Source: Nonomuraea cypriaca
GTDB lineage: Bacteria > Actinomycetota > Actinomycetes > Streptosporangiales > Streptosporangiaceae
Direction: 5' to 3'
DNA length: 64,000 nt
NCBI RefSeq assembly: GCF_015645445.1
Contig: NZ_JADOGI010000010.1
Span: forward strand, 24,784 to 88,783
A program made the position numbers and the translations under genes. The notes below the pieces were generated by a model that did not search any database, had not been told where the DNA came from, and saw only the letters and a list, made by a program, of their open reading frames with translations. Numbering within the stretch: the first letter of the stretch is position 1; every line of letters starts with the position of its first letter. Below, piece after piece: positions 27,625 through 38,400 of the stretch.

Positions 27625-30618
27625 CTAAGCCCGCTTCATGCGCAGCGTGACCAGCTCGAACGGCCGCAGCGTCAGGGACACCGCGCCTCCCTGGCGCCGC
27701 GGCTCTCCCGTGGGGCGTTCGAGCAGGTCCGTGGTGACGACCTCGGCGACGGGGAAGCGCGGCGTCAGCGTGGCGCGGGCGCGGCCGCCACGGGACTCGT
27801 GGAAGCGTGCGATCACGTCGCCGCTCTCGTCGTCGGCCAGCTTGACCGCGGTCACCACCACCGCCTCGTCGTCCACCGTCACCAGCGGCTCCACCGCGGC
27901 GTCGCCGGGGACACGGCGCTCGGGGAGGTTGATGAAGTGGCCCTCGCGGACCGCGTCGCCGATCGTCGCGCCCGGCACGAGCGCGTGCCGGAAGTGGTGC
28001 ACACCCTGGTCGGTCTCCGGGTCGGGGAAGCGCGGGGCGCGCAGCAGGGAGACGCGCAGCGTCGTGGTCGTGCCGGACTCGCTCACGGTACGGGTGACGT
28101 CGTGCCCGTAGGTCGAGTCGTTGACCACCGCGACGCCCCAGCCGGGCTCGGCCACGTGCACGAAACGGTGGTTGCACGCCTCGAACTTGGCGGCCTCCCA
28201 GCTCGTGTTGGTGTGGGTGGGGCGGAAGGTGTGGCCGTACTGGCTCTCCGAGGCGTACCTGTCGGCGTGCACGTCGAGCGGGAACGCCAGCTTGAGGAAC
28301 TTCTCCGTCTCGTGCCAGTCGACCTCGGTGTCGAGGTCGAGCCGGCCGCCGGCGAGCGTGAGCACCTGGGCCACGGACGACGACCCGAACGAGCGCGTGA
28401 CGCGCACGGAGGAGCCGTCGAGGCTCACGTCGTCGGCCTCGGTCAGGTCGGTGACGGTGTTGCGGTAGAACTCGTCCACGTCCCACGCGTCCCACTTGTT
28501 GGGGAAGTCGGGGTGGAGTTGCAGCAGTCCGGCCGCCTGGCCGGGCGGGATCGTCTCCCTGCCGGCCGCGCGGTCGTAGGCGGAGACGATCAGTCCGCGG
28601 CCGTCGATCGCCACGCTGAGCAGGTCGTTCTCCAGCACGTAGCCGCCCTCGTCACGGGGGCGCGCGGTGGCCGGCGCGTCCGGCGTGGCGCTCGCGGCGG
28701 CGCCGGCCCGGACCCCGTGGCGGGTGTGCGGGGCGCCGTTGAAGACCAGCGTGCCCGCGCCGGGAGCGCCGGCCAGGGCGCGCTGGGCCGTGTCGATGAC
28801 GGCGTTCAGCTCCTCCGCCACCGCCGCGTACGTCCTGCGCGCCTCGCGGTGCACCCAGGAGATCGACGAGCCGGGCAGGATGTCGTGGAACTGGTGCAGC
28901 AGCACGGTCTTCCAGAGCCGGTCCAGCCGCTCGTACGGATAGGGCACGCCGGCGCGGACCGCCGCCGTCGCCGACCACAGCTCGGCCTCCCGCAGCAGTG
29001 ACTCGCTGCGGCGGTTGCCCTGCTTGGTCTTGGCCTGGCTGGTGAGCGTGGCCCGGTGCAGCTCCAGGTAGAGCTCACCGGCCCAGACCGGCGGATTCGG
29101 GTATTCCGCCTCCGCCTTGGCGAAGAAGGCGGCCGGCGGCTCCCACGTGACGGCGGCCGAGCCCTCCAGGTCACGCAGCCTGGCCGCCTTGGCGACCATC
29201 TCCCGCGTCGTCCCCCCGCCTCCGTCGCCCCAGCCCGTCGGCGCCAGTGAATGCCGCGCGCGGCCCTTGTCCTTGAAGTTGCGGGCCGCGTGCGCGATCT
29301 CGCGGCCCTGCATCGAGCAGTTGTAGGTGTCCACAGGCGGGAAGTGCGTGAAGATCCGCGTCCCGTCGATGCCCTCCCACAGGAACGTGTGGTGCGGGAA
29401 CGTGTTCGTCTGGCTCCACGAGATCTTCTGCGTGAGCAGCCGCTTCGACCCCGCCGCCTTGATGATCTGCGGCAGCCCGGCCGCGAACCCGAACGTGTCC
29501 GGCAGCCACACCTCCTCGTTGTCGATGCCGAACTCGTCGATGAAGAACCGCTTGCCGTGCACGAACTGCCTGGCCATCGCCTCGGAGCCGGGCATGTTCG
29601 TGTCGGACTCCACCCACATGCCGCCCGAAGGGACGAACCTGCCGCCGGCCACCGCCTTGGTGACCCGCGCCCACACCTCGGGCCGGTGCTCCTTGACCCA
29701 CGCCCACTGCTGGGCCTGCGACATCGCGAAGACGAAGTCCGGCTCGTCCTCCAGCAGGGCCGTCATGTTGGCGGCGGTGCGGGCCACCTTGCGCACGGTC
29801 TCGCGCAGCGGCCACAACCAGGCCGAGTCGATGTGCGCGTGGCCGACCGCGCTGATCCGGTGCGCCGACGGCACGGCGGGGGACGACAGCACGCCGGTCA
29901 GCTCGGCCCGGGCGGCGGCCGCCGTGCCGTTCACGTCCTGCAGGTCCACGGCGTCCAGCGCCCGGCTCAGCGCCCGCAGCAGCTCCCAGCGGCGGGCGCC
30001 CTCCACGGGCAGCTCAAGCATCAGCTCGCCGAGCACCTCCAGGTCCATCACGAGCTGCCACACGGTCTCGTCGAACACGGCCAGGTCCATGCGCGCCAGC
30101 CGGTACAAGGGGTCGGTGCCGGCCGTCTCCTTGTCGCCCAGGGGCGTCGGCTGGAAGGCGGGGCGGCCCAGGATGACGGGGTTGGAGGCGGCCTCGATGT
30201 GCAGGCGGACCCGCTCGCCGCCCGCTGCGGGGGAGCCGACGCGTACCCACTGGTTGCGCGGGTTGAGCCCCTTCACCGGGGAGCCGTCGGGGCGGTAGAC
30301 CAGCCCCTCGCACTGGAAGCCCGGGGACGCCTCCTTGAAGCCCAGGTCGAGCAGGGCCTCGACGGTCCTGCCCGCCCACCGTCCCGGCACCGTCCCGGTG
30401 ACCGTGAACCAGCTCGTGCCCCACGGCGCGCCCCACGCCTCGCCCGCCGCGATGGGCCGCGGCGTGGCGGCCAGCCCCTCGGCGACCGGCACGGGCTCGC
30501 CGGGCGCGTGCCAGACGGCCACCTCCAGCGGCACGGACTCGGGGTAGACGGCCGGGCGGATGCGCTCGTCCAGCACGCGCCGGAGACGGGCCTCGACCAG
30601 GTTGCGGTCGTCATGCAT
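27625..30618 (-). CDS. GH38 alpha-mannosidase
   Basis: This zinc-dependent enzyme removes alpha-mannose. The 997-residue protein follows the bacterial GH38 pattern: an N-terminal domain to about 250, the barrel with zinc ligands in GHAHIDSAWLWP (about 260-271), the nucleophile Asp in WLPDTFGFAAGLPQI (about 375), the His in LLHQFHDILPGSSI, then C-terminal beta domains. No signal peptide is present, so it should work in the cytoplasm on imported mannosides. It is convergent with the importer operon at 24625, and the pairing suggests one mannoside-use locus under the GntR regulator. ATG 30618 is favoured over 30621. Confidence 0.9.
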   Translation of the reverse strand: MHDDRNLVEARLRRVLDERIRPAVYPESVPLEVAVWHAPGEPVPVAEGLAATPRPIAAGEAWGAPWGTSWFTVTGTVPGRWAGRTVEALLDLGFKEASPGFQCEGLVYRPDGSPVKGLNPRNQWVRVGSPAAGGERVRLHIEAASNPVILGRPAFQPTPLGDKETAGTDPLYRLARMDLAVFDETVWQLVMDLEVLGELMLELPVEGARRWELLRALSRALDAVDLQDVNGTAAAARAELTGVLSSPAVPSAHRISAVGHAHIDSAWLWPLRETVRKVARTAANMTALLEDEPDFVFAMSQAQQWAWVKEHRPEVWARVTKAVAGGRFVPSGGMWVESDTNMPGSEAMARQFVHGKRFFIDEFGIDNEEVWLPDTFGFAAGLPQIIKAAGSKRLLTQKISWSQTNTFPHHTFLWEGIDGTRIFTHFPPVDTYNCSMQGREIAHAARNFKDKGRARHSLAPTGWGDGGGGTTREMVAKAARLRDLEGSAAVTWEPPAAFFAKAEAEYPNPPVWAGELYLELHRATLTSQAKTKQGNRRSESLLREAELWSATAAVRAGVPYPYERLDRLWKTVLLHQFHDILPGSSISWVHREARRTYAAVAEELNAVIDTAQRALAGAPGAGTLVFNGAPHTRHGVRAGAAASATPDAPATARPRDEGGYVLENDLLSVAIDGRGLIVSAYDRAAGRETIPPGQAAGLLQLHPDFPNKWDAWDVDEFYRNTVTDLTEADDVSLDGSSVRVTRSFGSSSVAQVLTLAGGRLDLDTEVDWHETEKFLKLAFPLDVHADRYASESQYGHTFRPTHTNTSWEAAKFEACNHRFVHVAEPGWGVAVVNDSTYGHDVTRTVSESGTTTTLRVSLLRAPRFPDPETDQGVHHFRHALVPGATIGDAVREGHFINLPERRVPGDAAVEPLVTVDDEAVVVTAVKLADDESGDVIARFHESRGGRARATLTPRFPVAEVVTTDLLERPTGEPRRQGGAVSLTLRPFELVTLRMKRA

Positions 30619-30704
30619 CAAGGAACTCCAAGCAACGAAGGTGACGGAACATCAGCCTTTAGCACGTTAGGCAACGCGGCCGCGATCTGCTACCTCCGGC
30701 CCAG

Positions 30705-31511
30705 TCAGGTCAGCAGGTCGTGCAGGGCGGCCGCGAACTCGGCCGGGCTCCTGAGGTAGCCCACGTAGTCGCCGGGCAGCTCCACCGGTGTCACGCCGAG
30801 GTGCTCCGCGACGGCCACCGTGCAGCGGTGCATCGGCCCGCCTTTCGTCAGCATGCCACTGGCCAGGACCAACGGGGCACCGCGCAGCGCCTCGGCGTCG
30901 GGGACGTATCTGCAGAAGGAGCGCAGCTCGTAGAGCAGGCTCGTCTCCATGTTGACGGCCATCCTGGCCAGCATGTCGCGCAGCCACGGCGGCAGGTTCG
31001 GGTCGGGCTCAGGCGCCGCTGTCACGCCGGTCTCGGCGCCGAGCCTGTGCAGGGCGGGCCCGATCCCGTCGCTCCGGTGGATCCGCACCACCTCCTGCTC
31101 CAGCCGCCGCCAGCGGCCCGCGTCTGGAAGCAGGTCGAACGCGGGTGGCTCGTGCGCGACCAGCCGCCGCACCCGCTCCGGGTGGCGGGCCAGCAGGTCC
31201 AGCGCGATCAGGGCGCCGGAGTGGGTGGCGAACACGTACGCGGGGTCCGCGCCCAGTTCGCCGAGCAGGCGGCGGGCGTCGTCGGCGTGCTCCTCGATCC
31301 GCTGCTCCGCCAGCGGGCCGGTGAGGGGGCTGCGGACCGAGGCGCGGCGGTCGTAGGTGATGACCGTGTAGCGGCCGGCGAGGGCGTCGGCCAGCGGGGC
31401 GGCCATCGCCGCGTCGGCGCCGCCGCCGAGGATCGTCAGCAGGGCTGGTCCGCGGCCGCGCACTTCGAAGGAGAGGCGCGCGCCTGGGACGTCGAGCGTT
31501 CCGGTGTCCAT
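30705..31511 (-). CDS. Alpha/beta-hydrolase
   Basis: The 268-residue protein has the alpha/beta-hydrolase plan: LTILGGGADAAMAAPLADAL forms the oxyanion region, YDRRASVRSP follows, and the nucleophile Ser is in ATHSGALIALD near residue 98, where Thr-His-Ser-Gly replaces the usual Gly-His-Ser-x-Gly. Asp and His of the triad would be in the last third, but the residues expected there are weak (AVAEHLGVTPVELPGDYVGY has one His). It is monocistronic. Substrate unknown; a lactonase, esterase or peptidase role is possible. Confidence 0.78.
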   Translation of the reverse strand: MDTGTLDVPGARLSFEVRGRGPALLTILGGGADAAMAAPLADALAGRYTVITYDRRASVRSPLTGPLAEQRIEEHADDARRLLGELGADPAYVFATHSGALIALDLLARHPERVRRLVAHEPPAFDLLPDAGRWRRLEQEVVRIHRSDGIGPALHRLGAETGVTAAPEPDPNLPPWLRDMLARMAVNMETSLLYELRSFCRYVPDAEALRGAPLVLASGMLTKGGPMHRCTVAVAEHLGVTPVELPGDYVGYLRSPAEFAAALHDLLT

Positions 31512-31661
31512 GGTGCGCTCAATCTAGGACGGCGCGCGGCGGAGGTCGAACTGGCGGATGTACGACAAGTCAGGATTTAGCCACATAAACCTCATAGACA
31601 ACGCCTGATCAGCGGCACTAGGAAGTCGGTAGTCCTGATTACCGATTTCTGGAGGTCGTAC

Positions 31662-34600
31662 ATGGGGGACGGGTTGAGATTAGTGAGGCGGGGGACGGCG
31701 GTGGCCGCATCCCTGGCCGTCGCCGCCTCGCTGCTCTTGGTTCCCGGCGCGCAGGCGGCGGTCACGCCGCCCGCCGCGTTCACGGGCGGCACGAGCGCCG
31801 CGGCCGGAGACGAGATCACGCTGATCACCGGTGACAGAGTGCAGGTGCGGGCACTGGACGGAGAGCACCGTACGGTCACCGTCACGCCCGCGCCGCGGGC
31901 GGACGGCTCCGTGCCGAACTTCCAGGTGCTGGAGGCGGACGGCGGGACGACCGTCATCCCCGACGACATCGCCACTCTGGTCCCCGAACGGCTCGACGCC
32001 GCGCTGTTCAACGTGACCGAGCTGGCCGAGCAGGGGTACGGCGCCGCCATCCCGCTCATCCTGACCTACGCGGGGAACGCCGCCAAGGCCGCCATCCCGG
32101 CCGCCAGGCAGGTCCGCACGCTGGAGAGCATCGGCGGCACGGGCGTGACCGTGGCCACGGCGGACGCGCCGGCGTTCGGGGCGGAGCTGGCCAAGCTGGC
32201 CGCCCCGCACGCCCGCGCCGCCGGACCGCTGGCCGGCGTGTCGAAGATCTGGCTGGACCGCAAGGTGACGGCCGCGCTGGAGACCAGCGTGCCGCGGATC
32301 GGCGCGCCCGAGGCGTGGGCGGCCGGATACGACGGCACCGGCATGACCGTCGCCGTGCTCGACACCGGCGTGGACGCCGCGCACCCCGCCCTCACAGGCA
32401 AGGTCGCCGACCAGCGCGACTTCACCGGCGAGGACGAGAAGGGCGACCCGCACGGCCACGGTACCCATGTGGCGAGCACGATCGCGGGTGTGGGCGCCGA
32501 GGGCGTCGGCAAGGGCGTCGCGCCCGGCGCGAAGGTGCTCAACGGCCGGGTCCTGGACACGGCCGGCAACGGCCTGCTGTCGTGGATCATCGACGGCATG
32601 GAGTGGGCGGCCGGCGAGAAGCACGCCGAGATCGTCAACATGAGCCTGGGCGCCGACGGGGCGGGCGGCCCGATGACCACGGCCGTGTCGCAGCTCACCA
32701 AGCAGTACGGCACGCTGTTCGTGATCGCCGCGGGCAACTCCGGCTGCGACGCCTGCGTGGGCTCGCCAGGCGACGCCCCCGAGGCGCTGACCGTGGGAGC
32801 GGTGGACCGGCAGGACAAGCTGGCCCCCTTCTCCAGCAAGGGCCCGATCGCGATCGACGACTCCGTCAAGCCCGACGTGACCGCGCCCGGCGTGGACATC
32901 GTCGCCGCCAGGACGGGCGGCGGCCAGGCCACGATGTCCGGCACCTCCATGGCCACACCGCACGTGGCCGGCGCGGCCGCGCTGCTGCGGCAGGCGCGGC
33001 CCGGCATCACCGGCGGCGAGCTGAAGTCGCTGCTCATGGCCACCGCCGAGCCGGGTGACATCCCGGTGGACGCGCAGGGCGCGGGCCGGATCGACGTGGC
33101 CGCCGCGCTCAAGGGCACGGTCGTGGCGTCGGCGGGCTCGGTCAACTTCGGTGAGCTGCCCCCGGGCGAGGAGAAGAGCCTCACCGTCGGTTACCACAAC
33201 CTCGGGCAGGCGCCGGCCGAGCTGACCCTGTCCACCGGCGACTCCTTCACCGTCGAGCCCGCCGCGCTCACCGTGCCCGCCTCGGGGGCGGCCGAGGTCA
33301 AGGTGACGTTCAAGGCCGGCGACGCGGGGCTGGTGCGGCAGGAGCTGACGGCCGCGACCGCCGGCGGGCCCGTACGCACGCTGCTCACGGGCAGCGGCGA
33401 GGAGAAGCTGGTCGAGCTGCGCGTACGCGGCATCGCCAGGGACGGCCGTGACGGCCGCGGCGGCTTCACCGTGCTCAACCTCGACGAGGGCACCCTGGTC
33501 GGCCGCACGCTGCCGGGCAACCCGGCCCTGGAGTGCACCGACCAGAAGTACGGCTCAGGCACCTGCCTGCTCGTCAAGCCCGGCACCTACTCCGTGCTCG
33601 GCCACATCTTCACCATGCCCGCCACCCAGAGCAGCACCACCGGCGGCAAGCCGCTGAACGAGAGCCTGCTCGGCGACCCGGAGATGAAGATCACCGAGAA
33701 CACCGAGGTCGTGCTGGACGCCCGCGAGGCCGTCGAGATCGAGATCGAGACGCCCGACCACACGACCAAGCGGAACACGGGAGCCGCCGCGGCGCTCATG
33801 TGGTACCGCTCAGGAGAGACCGGCACCGCGCTGCGCGGCGGCACCACCATCTCGTCCGGCGGGCAGATCGAGGAGCGGCTGTTCGTCCAGCCCACGAAGA
33901 AGGTCACCAAGGGCATCTTCACCGTCGGCTCCCGCTGGCGGCTGACGGCCCCCGATATCACCCTCTCCACGCTCGGCCTGAAGCTGGAGCCGGAGTACGT
34001 CGACCCGGTCCAGTTCAGCGACTACCCGGACGAGTACCCCCGCCTGGACGGCACCAAGCTGCTCCTGGCGGTGGACGCCGGCCGCGGTAGCGCCGAGGAG
34101 ATCAAGGCCCGCGACCTGCGCGGCAAGCTGGCGGTCATCCGCCGCACCGACGGCGTGCCGGTCTCCACGCAGTCCAATGCGGCCGCGGCCGCCGGGGCGA
34201 AGATGGTGGCCGTCTACAGCGACGACCCCGGGTCCGACGTCACCACGGGTGGCAACGGGGTCAAGCTCACCGTCCCGACCGTGCGCCTCTCCCACGAGGA
34301 GGGCATGAAGCTGGTCGAGCGGCTGCGCCGCCTGCCGGTGCTGCTCGTGGCCAAGGGCATCACGGCCAGCCCGTACGCCTACGACCTGTACCTGCGCGAG
34401 CAGGGCCAGGTGCGTGACTCGCTCAAGTACGTGGTCCGCGCGAAGTCGCAGGCCAGGTTCGAGACCGACTACCACAGCCAGCTCGCCGACGACGTGACCG
34501 TCAACGAGGCCAGGTTCGTGTTCGAGCCGTGGGACAGCTTGGCGTACTCCACGAATCGCCCCATGTACAAGACGCCGCGCACCCGGATCGACTACGTCAC

Positions 34601-35411
34601 TCCTGGATCCGACCTGCGGTGGTCCACGTCGGCGAGCACGCCGGCGCGCTCCTACAACAACATGTGGCCGCACCCGGACGCGGTGCAGGTCGGGATGTCG
34701 TCGCCCGAGTTCCGGCCCTACGAGAAGGGGGAGCGGGTCAGCGCGAGCGTGTTCAAGCAGCCGATGCTGCCCGGCACCAGCCCGCGCAACCCGGTGCGCA
34801 GGGAGGGCGACAAGCTGCTGATCTCGTTCAAGGGGTTCGTGGACTCCGGCGGCAACTCCAGCGACGCCTACACCAGCAAGTTCGAGAAGGGCCTGAAGAC
34901 CGATTTCCGGCTCTACCAGGGCGACACGCTGCTGTGGCAGACGAACTACCTGCCGAGCGGGTCGGGGACGGTCGTGCCCGAGCAGGCCGACTACCGCCTC
35001 GAGTACGACATGACCAACGACGCCGAGTGGGCGAAGATGTCCACGCGTACCAAGGCCGCGTGGACGTTCACCTCGGCGCGTGCCGCGGAGACGGCCGTGA
35101 TCCCGCTGCTCATGGCCACGTTCGACGCGCCGGTGGACCTGAAGAACCAGGCGAGGTCGCGCAAGCTGGGCCTGTCCCTCTACCACCAGAAGGGCGCGGA
35201 GCAGAGCGCGGTCAAGGACGTCTCGCTGGAGGTGTCGTACGACGACGGCGCCACCTGGAAGCCCGCCCGCCTGCGTGACAAGGGCGAGCGCTCCTACGAG
35301 ACGACGCTCGACCGGTCGCCGTCCGGGTTCGTCTCGCTGCGGCTGAAGGCCTCCGACGTCAACGGCAACACGCTGTCGCAGGAGGTGATCCGCGCCTACG
35401 CCACGCGCTGA
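31662..35411 (+). CDS. Large secreted subtilisin-like (S8) peptidase
   Basis: The 1249-residue precursor is an extracellular serine protease. A signal peptide (about 1-33) precedes a propeptide, then the S8 domain: Asp234 in AVLDTGVD, His266 in PHGHGTHVAS, Asn359 in AAGNSG and Ser429 in SGTSMATPHVAG. A beta-sandwich domain follows (VNFGELPPGEEKSLTV), and a protease-associated-like segment (GKLAVIRRTDGVPVST through AGAKMVAVYSDD) lies near 830. The last 250 residues are beta-rich without a named domain. ggagg precedes the ATG. Codon 7 is the rare TTA, which could put translation under bldA-type control. Confidence 0.92.
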   Translation: MGDGLRLVRRGTAVAASLAVAASLLLVPGAQAAVTPPAAFTGGTSAAAGDEITLITGDRVQVRALDGEHRTVTVTPAPRADGSVPNFQVLEADGGTTVIPDDIATLVPERLDAALFNVTELAEQGYGAAIPLILTYAGNAAKAAIPAARQVRTLESIGGTGVTVATADAPAFGAELAKLAAPHARAAGPLAGVSKIWLDRKVTAALETSVPRIGAPEAWAAGYDGTGMTVAVLDTGVDAAHPALTGKVADQRDFTGEDEKGDPHGHGTHVASTIAGVGAEGVGKGVAPGAKVLNGRVLDTAGNGLLSWIIDGMEWAAGEKHAEIVNMSLGADGAGGPMTTAVSQLTKQYGTLFVIAAGNSGCDACVGSPGDAPEALTVGAVDRQDKLAPFSSKGPIAIDDSVKPDVTAPGVDIVAARTGGGQATMSGTSMATPHVAGAAALLRQARPGITGGELKSLLMATAEPGDIPVDAQGAGRIDVAAALKGTVVASAGSVNFGELPPGEEKSLTVGYHNLGQAPAELTLSTGDSFTVEPAALTVPASGAAEVKVTFKAGDAGLVRQELTAATAGGPVRTLLTGSGEEKLVELRVRGIARDGRDGRGGFTVLNLDEGTLVGRTLPGNPALECTDQKYGSGTCLLVKPGTYSVLGHIFTMPATQSSTTGGKPLNESLLGDPEMKITENTEVVLDAREAVEIEIETPDHTTKRNTGAAAALMWYRSGETGTALRGGTTISSGGQIEERLFVQPTKKVTKGIFTVGSRWRLTAPDITLSTLGLKLEPEYVDPVQFSDYPDEYPRLDGTKLLLAVDAGRGSAEEIKARDLRGKLAVIRRTDGVPVSTQSNAAAAAGAKMVAVYSDDPGSDVTTGGNGVKLTVPTVRLSHEEGMKLVERLRRLPVLLVAKGITASPYAYDLYLREQGQVRDSLKYVVRAKSQARFETDYHSQLADDVTVNEARFVFEPWDSLAYSTNRPMYKTPRTRIDYVTPGSDLRWSTSASTPARSYNNMWPHPDAVQVGMSSPEFRPYEKGERVSASVFKQPMLPGTSPRNPVRREGDKLLISFKGFVDSGGNSSDAYTSKFEKGLKTDFRLYQGDTLLWQTNYLPSGSGTVVPEQADYRLEYDMTNDAEWAKMSTRTKAAWTFTSARAAETAVIPLLMATFDAPVDLKNQARSRKLGLSLYHQKGAEQSAVKDVSLEVSYDDGATWKPARLRDKGERSYETTLDRSPSGFVSLRLKASDVNGNTLSQEVIRAYATR

Positions 35412-35434
35412 CCGCCGTACCTGATCATCGGGCC

Positions 35435-35463
35435 TGGGGGAGTGCCGCGCGCGGCCTCCCCCA
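35435..35463. terminator. Bidirectional terminator between subtilase and ATPase genes
   Basis: TGGGGGAG (35435-35442) pairs with CTCCCCCA (35456-35463), and GCCGC/GCGGC extend the stem inside, with one unpaired T at 35443. It lies between two convergent genes. T-runs are absent, as often in actinobacteria. Confidence 0.7.
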
Positions 35464-35468
35464 CGCTC

Positions 35469-38400
35469 TCATGCCGGGCGCAGGGCGCCCCTGCTCTTCT
35501 CCATGACCTCCTCCGTGGTCAGCGGCGCCTTGGGGTGCCTGGACAAGCACATGGGTGTACGCACCTTGACGAACGCCTCCCCCTCCAGCGCCACGTAGAA
35601 CTCGCCCGTGCTCAGCCGCGACACGTCGGGGACGTCGCCGCCCTTGGAGCGCGCCATCTCCCTGGCCGCGGTGATCTGGATGGGAGCGTTCAGCAGGCCG
35701 AAGAACTGCGTGGCGGCGTTGCCGGGGATCTGGTTGTGCAGGCTCTTGGGCGCCTGCGTGGCGAAGACGAGGCCGAGGCCGTACTTGCGGGCCTGGGAGG
35801 CGAGCAGCACGGTGCTCCGGGTCGCGGCGGCCGGGCCGGTGGCCGGCGCGAACGTCTGCGCCTCGTCCATCACCAGCAGCGCGCCCAGCGGCCGATCCTG
35901 CACCGGGTGCCGCTTGAACCAGACGAACAGCTCCATCTGCAGCCGGCTCACGAAGCTCTGCCGCTGCTCCAGCCCGGGAAGCCCGGCCAGGCTGATCACC
36001 GATACCCTGGCCCGCCGACCCGGGGCCGGCGTCAGCAGCAGCCCGGGATCCACCGGCTCGCCCACCCCGCCGAACAGGGGATCGTTGTCCATGGCCGCGG
36101 TCAGCGACTGGGCCAGGTCGGCGGCGATGCGCGGCGCGCCGGCCAGCTCGCTCACCCCGTCCGGCAGGTCGGACAGCAGGGCCGCGAACCCCTTCAGGCT
36201 CGTCGCGCCCCTCCGGCCGTAGTACGCCAGCGCCTTGCGCAGCACGGCCTGCCCGAGCTGTGCCTTGTTCGTGTTGGCGTCGAGCCTGACGCGCGGCACG
36301 ATGAACCCCACCGCCGCCTCCACCGCCTCGGCGAACTCGTCGGGGTCGCCGGCCAGCCCTGTGAAGTCCGGCAGCGGGTGGAAGCTCAGGGGCCTGCCGC
36401 CCGACCGGCCCGGGGTCCAGACCACCACGTCGGTGCCCGCCAGGTAGTCGTCGGCTTTGCGCGCGTCGCCGTCCTCCCAGGCGGGTGGCGGTTCCGGCCA
36501 GCGTTCGCCCAGCCTGGCCAGGTCGTTGTTCGGGTCGAGCACGATGGCGGAGACGCCGAGCAGCGCGCACTCCTCGACCAGGCGCCGGATGAGCACCGTC
36601 TTGCCGGAACCGGACCCCGCGAAGATCGTCACATGTTTCCTGAGCGCCTCCAGCGCCACGCTCACGGGCGCGCCGTCCCCGAGCCGCCGCCCCACCGAGA
36701 GGTACGGCATCCGCGCCGCCGTCACACCGGACCCGCGAGCATGCGCACTCCCGGCGACGACCGGCTGCGTACTTTCCGCGTCGCCCGCCTGCGCGCTCCC
36801 GGGGCCGACGGGCTGCGGGCTCCCCGCGTCGCCTGACTGCGGGCTCGCCGGATCGCCTGACTGCGGGCGCGCCGGATCGCCTGACTGCGGGCGCGCCGGA
36901 TCGTCCGCCACGCCGGCCGCGGGGAGCGGAACGCTCCAGGCGCCGGTGAGTGCCTCGCTCAGGAAGCCGATCTCGGCGGTCGGCCGGCGTGCCACCAGCC
37001 ACGCGGCCAGGTCGGAAGGGTTCTCGGCGAGCAGCGCTCTGAGCGCGGCCAGCACCCGGAGATCGTTCTCGCTCACCCGTAACGTCCGCCCACCGGCCCG
37101 CTCGAAGGCGATGATCGCCGCCTGCGTCGCGCCCCCCTTCGACCACGGCCTGTTGCGGAGCAGGAAGAGCCGCCGCTTCGGCACCTCCACGTCCAGCCCG
37201 GCCGCCACGGAGGCCCGCCGGATCCGGTTCAGAGCGGCGTTGCCGTGCTCCGCGCTGACCGCGCGGAAGGCCCAGTGGATCTCGTCCTCCCTGGCCTCGT
37301 CGAGGGTGCGCCGCAGCCGCGCGTGCAGGGGCGGCTTGGCGCTCGGCGGCGAGTCCACGCCGAACGACATGCCCGCCTCGCCCTGCTCCGTGATCCACGC
37401 GGTCAGCCCGGCCGCCAGCAGCGGCGGCATCAGGGCGTCCTCGCTGACCTGGTCGATCACCGGCGGCAGCGCCTCACGCAACTCCTTGAACCGGACGTCG
37501 AGCGCACGGAGATCGGCGGCGGCGGGGTGGTGCGCCTGGACCTCGGCGGCCCGCACGGACGCGGGCGCCTGAGGCACGGACGGGGTGAGGCCGAGGTCGT
37601 CGAGTTCCGTGACCTCGCCGTCCAGCAGGCACGCGTGGACGTGCCGGTCGATCCGGATGAGCAACTGCCGTGGCGTGTAGCCGGGCGCCTGCTCGAAAGC
37701 CTCGGGCCGCACCGGCCACGTCGGGTACGGCGGCTTGATCCCGGCCGCCCCGTACTGGACCTCGAACCGCCTGACGACCAGCGTACGGGCGGTGTCCGCG
37801 TCGGGGATCGTCTTGAGCTGGACCGCCTGCCTGAACCGGTCGCGCACCGTGTCCACCGCCACGTCCTCGACGAGCGTCCAGGTGGCCGGGATGCAGGTCA
37901 CGACGGTCAGCGTCCGGCGGGTCACCTCGCGCAGCGCCATCAGGCCCCCGGCGATCCGCTCGATCATGAGCGTCTCGCCCGGCGTGCGGGCCCCGCCCTG
38001 CGTCGGGACCGAGGACTGGGCGACGAGCGGGTCGATCTGGTCCACGGCGATGATGGTGGGGCCGGTGAGCGCCATCAGGCGCGAGATGTCCCTGACGATC
38101 TCCTGCGGTGTCCTGCCGACCTGGCGGATGCCCCACTGGGCCCGCTCGCCCGGCTGCCCCTCCGGCGCCGAGGACAGGAACGCCTCACCCAGGTCCTGCA
38201 GGCCCAGGTCGTCGCCGGCCAGCAGGACCAGGGCCCGCGCCGTGTCCTGCGACTCCCTGCCGACCTGTGCGTCGAACCGCCGCAGCGCCGCGACGAACGT
38301 CTCCAGCTCGTCCCTGGTCACGGCGCGCTTGCCGATGATCGCCCGGCGTACCATGCGGGTCACGCCGACCTGCGAGGCCAGGCGGTCGAGCAGCCGCGCG

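Noticed and set aside
36457..37572. Plus-strand frame inside the ATPase gene
   Set aside because: It is antisense to the two-ATPase gene and lacks motifs; the Walker motifs are all on the minus strand.
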